A stretch of DNA of 48,505 nucleotides from Thermoanaerobaculum sp. (GTDB lineage Bacteria > Acidobacteriota > Thermoanaerobaculia > Multivoradales > UBA5704), in the NCBI GenBank assembly GCA_021154885.1, contig JAJKHS010000019.1, positions 1 through 48,505 on the forward strand, in the 5' to 3' direction. Of the stretch, positions 36,041-43,609 are shown piece by piece. A model generated the notes under the pieces. That model ran no database searches, was not told the origin of the DNA, and saw only the letters and a list, made by a program, of their open reading frames with translations. The translations under genes and the position numbers were made by a program. Each line of letters opens with the position of its first letter. The first letter of the stretch is position 1.

Positions 36041-37116
36041 GACGGCTTCTCCTGGTGGCGCTTCCAGGCCTGTTTGTCGGCGACGATCGTCTCTCCCGGG
36101 TGAAGCCCGGAGACGATCTCGATCCTCTGCGGCGTCTGCATCCCCGTCTCCACCCGCCTTTCGACCCACCGGTCGCCCTGGCGCACGATCACCAGGTTGC
36201 GGCCGCCCTCGCGCAACAGAGCGCTGCGCGGAATGCTGATGACGGCATCCTTCTGCGCCAGGATGAAGGTCACGTGCACCGTCATCTCGGGGCGAATCAG
36301 GAGGCCCTGCTTGTCGGCGATGTCGATGATCACCACATAGTTCACGACGTTGTTGACCAGCTGGGGCTTTGGATAGATCGCCTTGACGGTGCCCGAGAGG
36401 TCGTGGCCGGCGAAGGAATCGACGCGAAAAGAAACTTGCTGCCCCACTTTGACCTTGCCGATGTCGGTCTCGTCCACGTACGCCTGGACCTCCAGCCGGT
36501 CCAGATCGACGATCGTCACGAACGTCGGCGCGGCGAGGCTCGCGGCGATGGTCTCACCCTTGTACGTCGACACCGAGGCGATCGTTCCCGCCACCGGCGC
36601 CCGGATCACCGTGTAGCCGAGGGTGATCTGGGCCTCGGCAAGGTTGGCCCGCACCCGCTCCACGTCCGCCTGCTTGACCTTGACGTTCCGGCGGCTGTCC
36701 TCCAGCTGCTGCAGCGGAATGAGATCCTTCAGCTTTTCCTTGCGCGCCAGCTCGTTCTCGGCATACTCCTCCTCGGCGATCGAAGAGGCGAGCTCGGCTT
36801 TCAAGGTGTTGACCTTGGCGCGCCAGTCCTCGTCGCGTAGCGAAGCGAGCAGGTCGCCCTTCCTCACCTTGTCCCCGACGTTGACCTTGAGCTCGGCGAC
36901 GACGCCGGAGAGCAGGGAGCCCACCTTGACCTCGGCCCCCACCTTCGACTTGATGGTACCGATGGCGACGGTGGATTCCGTCAGCGCGGCGTTGCTGACG
37001 CGGAGCGTCGGCAAGTCTTCTGGCTGGCTGCTTTTGAACAGCCCCCGGACGGGCGTGTAGCTGAACGCAAGGACACCCGCGAACAACAGTCCGACAATGA
37101 TGATCACCCAGCGCAT
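36037..37116 (-). CDS. HlyD/MacA-family periplasmic membrane fusion protein
   Basis: This 359-residue protein has a single N-terminal membrane anchor (about 3-20), a lipoyl half-motif around 60-90 (GVVAELKVNVGDKVRKGD), a coiled-coil hairpin of charged heptads (about 95-165), the second lipoyl half (IRAPVAGTIA near 175) and beta-barrel plus membrane-proximal domains to the end. It bridges the inner-membrane MacB-type permease to an outer-membrane channel. ATG 37116 has AGGAG 9 bases upstream. It overlaps the ATPase gene by 4 bases. A 150-base gap separates it from the upstream permease. Confidence 0.92.
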   Translation of the reverse strand: MRWVIIIVGLLFAGVLAFSYTPVRGLFKSSQPEDLPTLRVSNAALTESTVAIGTIKSKVGAEVKVGSLLSGVVAELKVNVGDKVRKGDLLASLRDEDWRAKVNTLKAELASSIAEEEYAENELARKEKLKDLIPLQQLEDSRRNVKVKQADVERVRANLAEAQITLGYTVIRAPVAGTIASVSTYKGETIAASLAAPTFVTIVDLDRLEVQAYVDETDIGKVKVGQQVSFRVDSFAGHDLSGTVKAIYPKPQLVNNVVNYVVIIDIADKQGLLIRPEMTVHVTFILAQKDAVISIPRSALLREGGRNLVIVRQGDRWVERRVETGMQTPQRIEIVSGLHPGETIVADKQAWKRHQEKPS

Positions 37117-37230
37117 GGGTCAAGGCTCCTCAGTTCGTGCCGCCCAGCGGCTGGGGGGTTAGACGCGGCAGAGTCGAGGCGCGATTCTACGCCTTCCGCC
37201 GCGACAATGTTTCGGGCTCGCGGTTTGTTG

Positions 37231-37248
37231 GCGGGCTCCAAAGCCCGC
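37231..37248 (-). other. Perfect 7-bp GC hairpin between permease and fusion-protein genes
   Basis: GCGGGCT and AGCCCGC pair around a four-base loop, 19 bases after the stop of the permease at 37267. No T-run follows on the minus strand, so it is not a classical terminator. It may slow RNA polymerase or protect an mRNA end. The remaining gap to the fusion-protein gene shows only the ribosome-binding site. Confidence 0.5.
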
Positions 37249-37266
37249 AAGCTTACGCAGCAGGAG

Positions 37267-38490
37267 TCAGGCATCGCGCAACGCATCCACCGGCGTCACT
37301 TTCGACGCCTTGATCGCGGGAAAAACGCCGAATCCCACCCCCAGAAGCGCCGACACGAGAAGCGGGATCGCCACGCCGCGAAGATCGACGGCCATCTGCC
37401 ACCCGGTCGCGCGCTTGAGAACGACGATTCCCACGCCTCCCACCAGCACTCCGCTGAGCCCACCGAGCACGCTCAGCAGGCAGGCTTCGGCCACGAACAG
37501 GCTGGCGATGTCCCGCCGCCGGGCGCCGATGGCCATGCGCAGCCCGATCTCCGAAGTCCGGTCCTTGACGTTCAAGTAGGTGACCGCCAGCACTCCGGCG
37601 CCACCGATCGCCAGCGTCACCGCCGCGAAGAGCTGCGACAGCCCTTCCAGGAACGCGGAGTTCATGTTGCGGATCTGGTTGGCGCGCAGCAGGCTGAGGA
37701 TGTCGAAGTCGTCCTTGACGTCCCGGTCCAGGGCGTGGCGGCTCCGCAGCACCTCCCGGGCCTCTCTTTGCACCTCGCTCATCTGGCCTTGATCTTCCAC
37801 CTGCACCAGCAGCCGCGAGAGATAGTCGACGTTGAACAGCCGGCGGCGAGCGGTCTCCAGAGGGACCAGAACCTGATCGTCTTCGTTCTGCCCATCGGTG
37901 TTCCCTTTCTCCTTGAGCTGGCCGACGACCTGGAATGGGAAACCGACGATCCACAAGGTCTCGCCGACCATGCTGAAGCCGTCGTTCAGCCGCTTCGCCA
38001 CGAAGGAGCCCACGACCGCCACGCGGCTCCGCGCCAGGCTGTCCTGCTCGTCGAGGAATCTGCCGTCCTCGAGCTCGAAGTTCCGCACCTCCGGAAAGTT
38101 CGGAGTCACGCCGCGCACTGACGTCACAAGATCTTCGCGATTGAACTTGGTCTGCAGGTTACCCTCCAGGATGGGGACGATCGTGCGGATGCCGTGGATC
38201 TGCTCGTTCATCAGCTTCACGTCGGCCAGATCGAGCCGGGTCGACGCGTACCAGCCCCCGCCGCGGCCCGGCTGCGACAGCACCTGGCTCGCCGCAATCA
38301 TGAACAGGTTCCTGCCGATGCGGTCGGTGATCGCCTCGAGCTCCAGCCTGGCGCCCGTGCTGAGGGCCAGCATCACCATCATGGAAGCAATACCCAGCCC
38401 CACCGCTCCCAGCGCCAGCAGCGATCGAAACCCGCTCTTGCGGAGCGAGAGAAGCATGATCCTCAACTGCAGCTTGGCTTTGGTATTCAT
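37267..38490 (-). CDS. MacB/FtsX-type ABC transporter permease (second copy)
   Basis: This protein is about 407 residues from ATG 38490; an in-frame start at 38529 would add 13 residues, but the N-terminus beginning MNTKAKLQLR fits the family better. It has an N-terminal helix (about 22-45), a periplasmic domain (about 50-275) and three C-terminal helices, with EIGLRMAIGARRRDI in the conserved cytoplasmic loop typical of MacB permeases. It is related to, but clearly different from, the permease at 34134-35348. With one ATPase and one fusion protein nearby, the two permeases could form a heterodimer. It begins 66 bases after the radical SAM gene. Confidence 0.9.
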   Translation of the reverse strand: MNTKAKLQLRIMLLSLRKSGFRSLLALGAVGLGIASMMVMLALSTGARLELEAITDRIGRNLFMIAASQVLSQPGRGGGWYASTRLDLADVKLMNEQIHGIRTIVPILEGNLQTKFNREDLVTSVRGVTPNFPEVRNFELEDGRFLDEQDSLARSRVAVVGSFVAKRLNDGFSMVGETLWIVGFPFQVVGQLKEKGNTDGQNEDDQVLVPLETARRRLFNVDYLSRLLVQVEDQGQMSEVQREAREVLRSRHALDRDVKDDFDILSLLRANQIRNMNSAFLEGLSQLFAAVTLAIGGAGVLAVTYLNVKDRTSEIGLRMAIGARRRDIASLFVAEACLLSVLGGLSGVLVGGVGIVVLKRATGWQMAVDLRGVAIPLLVSALLGVGFGVFPAIKASKVTPVDALRDA

Positions 38491-38556
38491 CGTGGGGTAC
38501 TCAGCGAGGCGGCCCCGGCGGGCCCTCACGAGCGTTTTACCGCAACGCCCGTCCGC

Positions 38557-40488
38557 TCAACCGGCGGTGGCGATGACCGGCAGGGAGATCTTCCTGGCAG
38601 CGGCGATGATGGGTCCTTCCTCTTCTTCGTCCACAGCCGGCACCGCGGGGAGCACGACGACGCTGATCGCGCGCTCTCCTTCCTCGAAGAGAAGGCCGAG
38701 CTTGCGCAGGCGATCCGCTTTGGCCGCGATTCTCGCCGCGTCGACGTGGAGGTGGCCGGCAAGGTCTGCCAGCCGGAGGCCGTTGCTGTCGGCCTTCAAA
38801 AGGATCCGGGCCTCGAGCTCGTCCATCTCATGCAGCACGAGCTCGCCGGTGCGCGTGTCGTGGACCACCGCACCGTCGTCGCGCCGCTCGAAGGTCAGGC
38901 TCGCCTTCAGCTGTCCATCGAAGCCGTTGAAGCGCTCCGTCCACCGGGAGGTGCCCTTGGTCAGCTGGTCCCGCCACGTCACCATCTCCGACAGATACTC
39001 CGAAGCGTAGTTGCGGTCCTCGAAGAAGTAGGCCAGATTGGTAAGAACCTCTTCGGAGTACGGGTAAACGTAGCGGTAGAAATCGTAGGGCGAAAGCTTC
39101 AACCCATATTCCGCGGCGCGCGTGAAGTAGGGGCTGTAGCGGTCGAAACGGACTGGAAACGCTCCCGAGGGCGGCATCAGGTGGAACAACAGAGGCATGT
39201 CCTCGACATATTTCTTGTAGACGTCTTCCTTCTCGCCGGGGAAGCCGATCAGCAGGTTCCAGACCGGTACGATGCCGCGGCGCAGGCAATTCTTGAGGAA
39301 ACGGACATTCTGGAATGAGGTGACGCCCTTCTTCATCAGCTTCAAGGTTCCCGAGTTCATCGACTCGATCCCGGGCTGGATCAGGTTCACTCCCGACTTG
39401 CCCAGGACCTCCATCTCCCGGTCCTTGAGATCGGCCTTGACCTCGTAAAAGATCGACACCCCGTCCGGCGCCTTGACATAGGGGAAGACCTCGGTCAGGT
39501 ACTCTCTGGGCATGATGTTGTCGACCGCGTCGAAACGCTTGCAGCGGTCCGAGTAGCGGGAGAACATGCTCTCGAAGAGCTGGACCGCCTGCTCCGAAGG
39601 CATGGCGCGGTAAGCCATGGTGCCGCCGTTCAACCCGCAGAAAGTGCAGTGGGCACGCTCTCCCCACCAGCAGCCGCGAGAGGTCTCGAAGAGCAGGATC
39701 GGCTCGATCTTGCCGTTGAAAGTACGGCCCATATCTTCGAGGAATTTGTCGTAGTCCAGGGGGACCGGGACCTCGATGGGCAGCTCCGGGCCGACGGCGT
39801 CGTGCCCCTGCATCTGCTCCACGTTGCCCTTCGAGTAGACGCCGCGAATCCGGTCGCACGCCTCGGCGTCGCCGGCGAGCCGGTGCTCGAGGAACTCCGG
39901 AAAGCTGACCAGCGAAGCGCCGGAGAAGACATAATCGAGCCCCGGAAAATTGCGCGCGATCTCCTTGCCCATGGGGGCCTCGCAGTTGGCGCCGCCGATG
40001 ATCGTGGTGACCTTCGGGTTGCGCTTCTTGACGACGCGCGCCATGGCGAACGAAGCGGTGTTCTGAGCGAACATCGACGTGAAGCCCACGATGTCCTCGA
40101 CGCCGAGCTGGTACTTGCTCACCAGGCTGTCCATGAAACGTGCGAGACCTTCCCGCTTGGTCTGCAGCATCCGGCGCCGCATCTCCGCCGCCGGATTGCG
40201 CTGGGGGTAGTAGCGCTGGAAGTACCCTTCCATGTTGTCCGGCTGCTCCGGGAAGGCGAGCGAGCGGTACATCCAGTCGCCCAGGCCGGCGTTGCTCGCC
40301 TGAATACTGTTCATGACCTGGTAGGAGTCAAGGCCAAGATATTGAGCGAAATCATGGTTCAGATAAAGGATCCGCACCCGAACCTGCTCCCCGAAGCGGC
40401 TTTCCGCCACCGACTTGAGCTGCGTCAGGGCAATGGAAGGAAACTGCAGCGCCGCAAACGGCATGTTAATCAGAGCGATTTTGAGCAC
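38557..40488 (-). CDS. B12-dependent radical SAM C-methyltransferase (RiPP-maturation type)
   Basis: This is a 643-residue protein from GTG 40488. An N-terminal Rossmann-like, B12-binding region (about 1-220) begins KIALINMPFA. The radical SAM core carries SRGCWWGERAHCTFCGLNG near 270-288, a C-x7-C-x2-C cluster (Cys273, Cys281, Cys284). A winged-helix-like tail follows (about 555-610). The WWG-HCTFCGLNG signature is the one I associate with RiPP-maturation radical SAM enzymes that C-methylate precursor peptides. No convincing precursor peptide is adjacent, so it may instead modify the NRPS-PKS product; that is inference. The GTG start is favoured over an in-frame start at 40530 because AGGGGG lies just upstream and the promoter predicts transcription from about 40536. 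First gene of the minus-strand export set. Confidence 0.85.
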   Translation of the reverse strand: MLKIALINMPFAALQFPSIALTQLKSVAESRFGEQVRVRILYLNHDFAQYLGLDSYQVMNSIQASNAGLGDWMYRSLAFPEQPDNMEGYFQRYYPQRNPAAEMRRRMLQTKREGLARFMDSLVSKYQLGVEDIVGFTSMFAQNTASFAMARVVKKRNPKVTTIIGGANCEAPMGKEIARNFPGLDYVFSGASLVSFPEFLEHRLAGDAEACDRIRGVYSKGNVEQMQGHDAVGPELPIEVPVPLDYDKFLEDMGRTFNGKIEPILLFETSRGCWWGERAHCTFCGLNGGTMAYRAMPSEQAVQLFESMFSRYSDRCKRFDAVDNIMPREYLTEVFPYVKAPDGVSIFYEVKADLKDREMEVLGKSGVNLIQPGIESMNSGTLKLMKKGVTSFQNVRFLKNCLRRGIVPVWNLLIGFPGEKEDVYKKYVEDMPLLFHLMPPSGAFPVRFDRYSPYFTRAAEYGLKLSPYDFYRYVYPYSEEVLTNLAYFFEDRNYASEYLSEMVTWRDQLTKGTSRWTERFNGFDGQLKASLTFERRDDGAVVHDTRTGELVLHEMDELEARILLKADSNGLRLADLAGHLHVDAARIAAKADRLRKLGLLFEEGERAISVVVLPAVPAVDEEEEGPIIAAARKISLPVIATAG

Positions 40489-40542
40489 GTATCCCCCTCG
40501 GAGCGGCACGAACGAGACCTTGTTGGACAATCCCTCGGCTGG

Positions 40543-40571
40543 ATTATAGCCGGACCGACTGGAGATTACAA
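40543..40571 (-). promoter_or_regulatory. Strong sigma-70-type promoter for the radical SAM/exporter operon
   Basis: On the minus strand TTGTAA (40571-40566) and a perfect TATAAT (40548-40543) are exactly 17 bases apart. Transcription would start near 40536 and give a leader of about 48 bases before GTG 40488. This is the clearest promoter in the window. Confidence 0.65.
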
Positions 40572-40703
40572 TAGGCCTGACCGACTACCCGTATTATCGC
40601 AACAACAAGTAATTGCCAAATAGTCCTGCAGCGCATCGACTAAACAGCGGCATCCCGTCTTCTCCGCGGTGAGGCAAGCCCCGGACTGCTCTGGTTCGTC
40701 TCC

Positions 40704-40720
40704 CGGTTTCAATGATACCG
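40704..40720. promoter_or_regulatory. 17-bp near-perfect palindrome, candidate operator
   Basis: CGGTTTC-AAT-GATACCG is an inverted repeat (7-3-7) with a single mismatch. It ends 11 bases before ATG 40732 of the His-rich gene, where a metal-sensing repressor could bind. I do not recognise the exact consensus of a known regulator. Confidence 0.35.
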
Positions 40721-40731
40721 TTACGGAGACG

Positions 40732-41232
40732 ATGCCCGGCCTGAGTTTGCGCACCCGAACCCGTCCCTTCGACACCCTCTGGGTGACGGGAGCCTTGCTG
40801 GGTGTCGTCGGGCTGGCCGCCGCAGGCCTCGAGGACGTCTCCTTCGGGCACGTGCATCTGGTGGACGGTCATGTCGTTCACCACCACCACTTCTTTCTCG
40901 GGCCGCACGAGCATCCCGAAGCCAATCGTCCCCATGATCTGGACGACGACGATGACGACGACCACGATCACCACCCCGAGGCGCCGGCACATCACCACCC
41001 CGACGGGTCGGAACCGCACCACCACCAGGCTCCGCTGAAAAGAACCGCCACCGTCTCAGCGGCGCCGGCGTTGTTCCAGCCGGTGGGCCGCGGGGTGCTG
41101 GCCGCGCCTCTGGCCTATTCGACGCCCGTCGCGCCTGGCTCGGTAGCACCCATCGCATTGCAATTCACAGGTTCGCCCACTCGGCCGCGTGGGCCGCCTT
41201 CCCCCGACGCGTCTCCCGATTCCCTGTCCTAA
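40732..41232 (+). CDS. His/Asp-rich membrane-anchored protein, probable metal binder
   Basis: This 166-residue protein of no family I recognise has a short basic N-terminus, one hydrophobic helix (about 15-32) and then a metal-ligand-rich region. HVVHHHH lies around 47-53, a run of seven Asp with His around 70-81, and two further HHH clusters near 87-89 and 96-98. The tail from about 105 is Pro/Ala-rich. Such stretches usually bind Zn, Ni, Co or Cu. ATG 40732 is chosen because CGGAGA lies just upstream and the signal/anchor starts there; the frame extends back to 40669 without useful sequence. It is divergent from the radical SAM operon and 167 bases upstream of the TonB receptor on the same strand, so they may share a transcript. 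It could be a metal sensor, store or chaperone for that receptor. The low-complexity coding leaves some doubt that it is real. Confidence 0.6.
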   Translation: MPGLSLRTRTRPFDTLWVTGALLGVVGLAAAGLEDVSFGHVHLVDGHVVHHHHFFLGPHEHPEANRPHDLDDDDDDDHDHHPEAPAHHHPDGSEPHHHQAPLKRTATVSAAPALFQPVGRGVLAAPLAYSTPVAPGSVAPIALQFTGSPTRPRGPPSPDASPDSLS

Positions 41233-41259
41233 ACTAAGTCCATCGGCTCCTGCTTTCAG

Positions 41260-41381
41260 GTGGCCAGCGGCTGCGTTGCCACAGGTATGCCACGGGAAAC
41301 CGTGAGCCTGGGCCGGCAACGGGCAACGGACTCAACCTGCCCGGCGAGAGCCGGTTGGAGAACGTGTCGGCAGGTGCCGAC
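41260..41381 (+). ncRNA. Structured leader RNA upstream of the TonB receptor, candidate riboswitch
   Basis: The 167-base gap before the receptor gene is dense in hairpins: GTGGC/GCCAC (41260-41264 with 41278-41282), CACGG-GAAA-CCGTG (41291-41304), CCGGC-GAGA-GCCGG (41341-41354) and GTCGGC-AGGT-GCCGAC (41366-41381). Two have GNRA tetraloops. CAGGT (41282-41286) can also pair with ACCTG (41335-41339) to enclose the GAAA hairpin. The last stem ends just before the receptor's AAGGAG ribosome-binding site, a good position to control translation. Fragments recall cobalamin riboswitches (GGGAA...GTGA, GCAACGG), but the element is short for that class and I could not fit it fully. Confidence 0.4.
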
Positions 41382-41399
41382 CGACAAGGAGAGCGTGCG

Positions 41400-43511
41400 A
41401 TGTGCCGTTTGAAATTTTTGAGCTTTCTGCTGTGGCTGCTGGCAGCGACGGCCTGGGCGGCCGAGCCGCCAGCTCCCCCCCAGGAGCCGCCGAATCCCCC
41501 GGCAGAAAAGAAGGAAGAGGGGAAGGAGGATCCCCACCTCCAGGTCTACGACGAGATCCAGGTCATCGATCGTGCCTCGGACCTGGTGGGCGTCGCCGAC
41601 TCTGCCTCGGAAGGCGTGACCGGCCGCAAAGAGCTGGAGCAGCGCCCTATCCTGCGGCCCGGGGAGTTGCTGGAGACTGTGCCCGGTGTGGTCATCACTC
41701 AGCACAGCGGCAGCGGTAAGGCGAACCAGTACTTCCTGCGCGGGTTCAACCTCGACCACGGCACCGACTTTCGAGTCACCGTCGACGACATCCCCGTGAA
41801 CATGCCCTCCCACGGCCACGGACAGGGTTACACCGACCTCAACTTCTTGATTCCCGAGCTGGTGGACACGGTTCGCTACAAGAAGGGCGCCTATTACGCC
41901 GACGAAGGGGACTTCTCGGCGGCGGGCGCCGCCGAGATCAGCTATGTCGATTCCCTGACTCAAGGGATCGCCGCCGTCACGCCCGGCATGGACGGGTACC
42001 GCCGGTTGTCCACCGCGGATTCGAGGAAATACGGCAGCGGCGAGCTGCTGGGGGGGCTCGAGGTCGTTCACAACGACGGACCCTGGGTGCATCCGGACGA
42101 CTACCGCAAGCTCAACGGCATCCTGCGCTGGAGCCGCGGTGACGCCGCCAACGGCTTCACCCTCACCGCCATGGGGTATGACGGAAAGTGGAGCTCGACC
42201 GATCAGATTCCCCAGCGCGCCGTCGACGAAGGGCTCGTCAGCCGGTTCGGAACGATCGATCCCTCCGACGGCGGCCGATCCTACCGCTACAGCCTGGCCG
42301 CGGACTGGCGCCAGGGGGGCGGCAGCTCCCTCACCCGCGCCAGCGCCTACGTCCTGCGCTACGGGCTCAACCTGTTTTCGGACTTCACGTACTTTCTCGA
42401 CGATCCGGTACACGGCGACCAGTTCGAGCAACTCGACAACCGCACGGTGACCGGCTTCCAGGTCGAGCGCCAGTACGTCTCTACCTGGGGGAATCGGGAG
42501 GTGGAGACCGAGATGGGCCTCCAGGTCCGCAACGACTCGATCAACAACGGCCTCTTCCATACCGAGGACCGGCGACTGCTCTCCGTCACCCGGCGGGACG
42601 AGATCGAAGAGCTGACAGGCGGCCCTTACGTGCAGGCAAGAGTGCATTGGAACCCCTGGCTGCGCACCGTGACCGGCCTGCGCGCCGACGAATACTACAC
42701 AGACGTCAAGAGCGATCTCGGCGTGAACTCCGGCCGCCGCAACGCCGCCATCCTCAGCCCCAAGCTCGCCGTCACCCTCGGCCCCTGGAACGAAACCGAA
42801 TACTACCTCAACTATGGCTACGGCTTCCACAGCAACGACGCCCGCGGCGCCACCATCCGGGTCGATCCCAAGACCCTTGAACCGGTCGAGCCGGTCACGC
42901 CGCTGGTGCGGGCGAAGAGCGCTGAGGTCGGGGTCCGCACCTCGGCGTTCAAGAATTTCCAGACCTCCGTGACCGTGTTCCGGCTGGACCTCGACTCCGA
43001 GTTGGTGTTCTCAGGCGATGGCGGCACGACCGAGGCGAGCCGGCCCAGCCGGCGCGCGGGAATCGAGGTACAGAACTTCTGGCGTCCGCGCCCCTGGCTC
43101 TCGCTCGACCTCGACTATGCCTATTCGCGGGCACACTTCACCAACTTCGACCCGGTGGGCGATCACATCCCTGGCGCAATCGGGAACGCTCTCTCGGCAG
43201 GGATCTCGGTGGACGACAAGGGACCCTGGTTCGGCAGCCTCCGGCTGCGTTACTTCGGCCCCCGGCCGCTTATCGAAGATAACAGCGTGCGCTCCAAGGC
43301 CTCGAGCCTCGTCAACCTCCGCCTCGGCCGCCGTTTCCCCAATGGCCTGTCGGTCGCCACGGAGATATTCAACCTGCTTAATAACGAAGTGAGCGACATC
43401 GACTACTACTACGCATCGCAACTGCACGGTGAGCCCGAGCCGGTGACGGACGTCCACTTCCACCCGGCGGAAAAGAGATCCGTGCGGCTGGCTCTGGAGT
43501 GGCGGTACTAA
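41400..43511 (+). CDS. TonB-dependent outer-membrane receptor
   Basis: This 703-residue protein has a cleavable signal peptide (about 1-21, ending AWA), a Pro/Glu-rich spacer, a TonB box DEIQVI at 51-56, a plug domain (about 75-190, with ELLETVPGVVI and RGFNLDHGTD) and a beta barrel ending in the aromatic RY typical of outer-membrane proteins. A plug loop reads PSHGHGQGY near 137-144, where the His residues could contact metal. ATG 41400 is chosen for its AAGGAG 8 bases upstream and its signal peptide; the frame extends back to 41355 without merit. Receptors of this kind import siderophores, cobalamin, zinc or nickel complexes using TonB energy. Its position next to a His-rich protein and a PKS-NRPS cluster containing a HupE permease suggests uptake of a metal or of the cluster's metal complex; this is inference. 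Confidence 0.9.
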   Translation: MCRLKFLSFLLWLLAATAWAAEPPAPPQEPPNPPAEKKEEGKEDPHLQVYDEIQVIDRASDLVGVADSASEGVTGRKELEQRPILRPGELLETVPGVVITQHSGSGKANQYFLRGFNLDHGTDFRVTVDDIPVNMPSHGHGQGYTDLNFLIPELVDTVRYKKGAYYADEGDFSAAGAAEISYVDSLTQGIAAVTPGMDGYRRLSTADSRKYGSGELLGGLEVVHNDGPWVHPDDYRKLNGILRWSRGDAANGFTLTAMGYDGKWSSTDQIPQRAVDEGLVSRFGTIDPSDGGRSYRYSLAADWRQGGGSSLTRASAYVLRYGLNLFSDFTYFLDDPVHGDQFEQLDNRTVTGFQVERQYVSTWGNREVETEMGLQVRNDSINNGLFHTEDRRLLSVTRRDEIEELTGGPYVQARVHWNPWLRTVTGLRADEYYTDVKSDLGVNSGRRNAAILSPKLAVTLGPWNETEYYLNYGYGFHSNDARGATIRVDPKTLEPVEPVTPLVRAKSAEVGVRTSAFKNFQTSVTVFRLDLDSELVFSGDGGTTEASRPSRRAGIEVQNFWRPRPWLSLDLDYAYSRAHFTNFDPVGDHIPGAIGNALSAGISVDDKGPWFGSLRLRYFGPRPLIEDNSVRSKASSLVNLRLGRRFPNGLSVATEIFNLLNNEVSDIDYYYASQLHGEPEPVTDVHFHPAEKRSVRLALEWRY

Positions 43512-43531
43512 GGGAGGACTGGAGTTCGCGG

Positions 43532-43609
43532 TGGTGGGCCGTCAGAGACTCGAACTCTGGACCCGCGGATCAAGAGTCCCATTTGCTGCCATACTTACCA
43601 GCACCTCCC
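43532..43609 (-). pseudogene. Decayed tRNA-Lys(CTT)-like element
   Basis: On the minus strand the 3' half is tRNA-like: a perfect T arm (CAGAG-TTCGAGT-CTCTG), the acceptor strand ACGGCCC, discriminator A and an encoded CCA. A loop CTCTTGA would place the Lys anticodon CTT. The 5' half is poor: the proposed acceptor strand GGGAGGT pairs at only 5 of 7 positions, bases 8-9 are missing, only 3 anticodon-stem pairs form, and there are extra bases before that stem. A D stem GCTG/CAGC is present. This looks like a tRNA remnant or the tRNA-derived end of an integration site rather than a working tRNA. A divergent functional tRNA is less likely. Confidence 0.5.

Noticed and set aside
37231-37248. GC hairpin considered as a rho-independent terminator
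   Set aside because: The stem is good, but no T-tract follows on the minus strand, so it is listed only as a hairpin.
40594-42830. Long minus-strand frames opposite the His-rich and receptor genes
   Set aside because: The plus strand gives a signal peptide, TonB box, plug and barrel; the minus frames have no motif and span the leader.
41400-43511. Considered a specific cobalamin (BtuB), zinc (ZnuD) or siderophore receptor assignment
   Set aside because: Plug and barrel features identify a TonB receptor, but substrate cannot be assigned from the sequence by eye.
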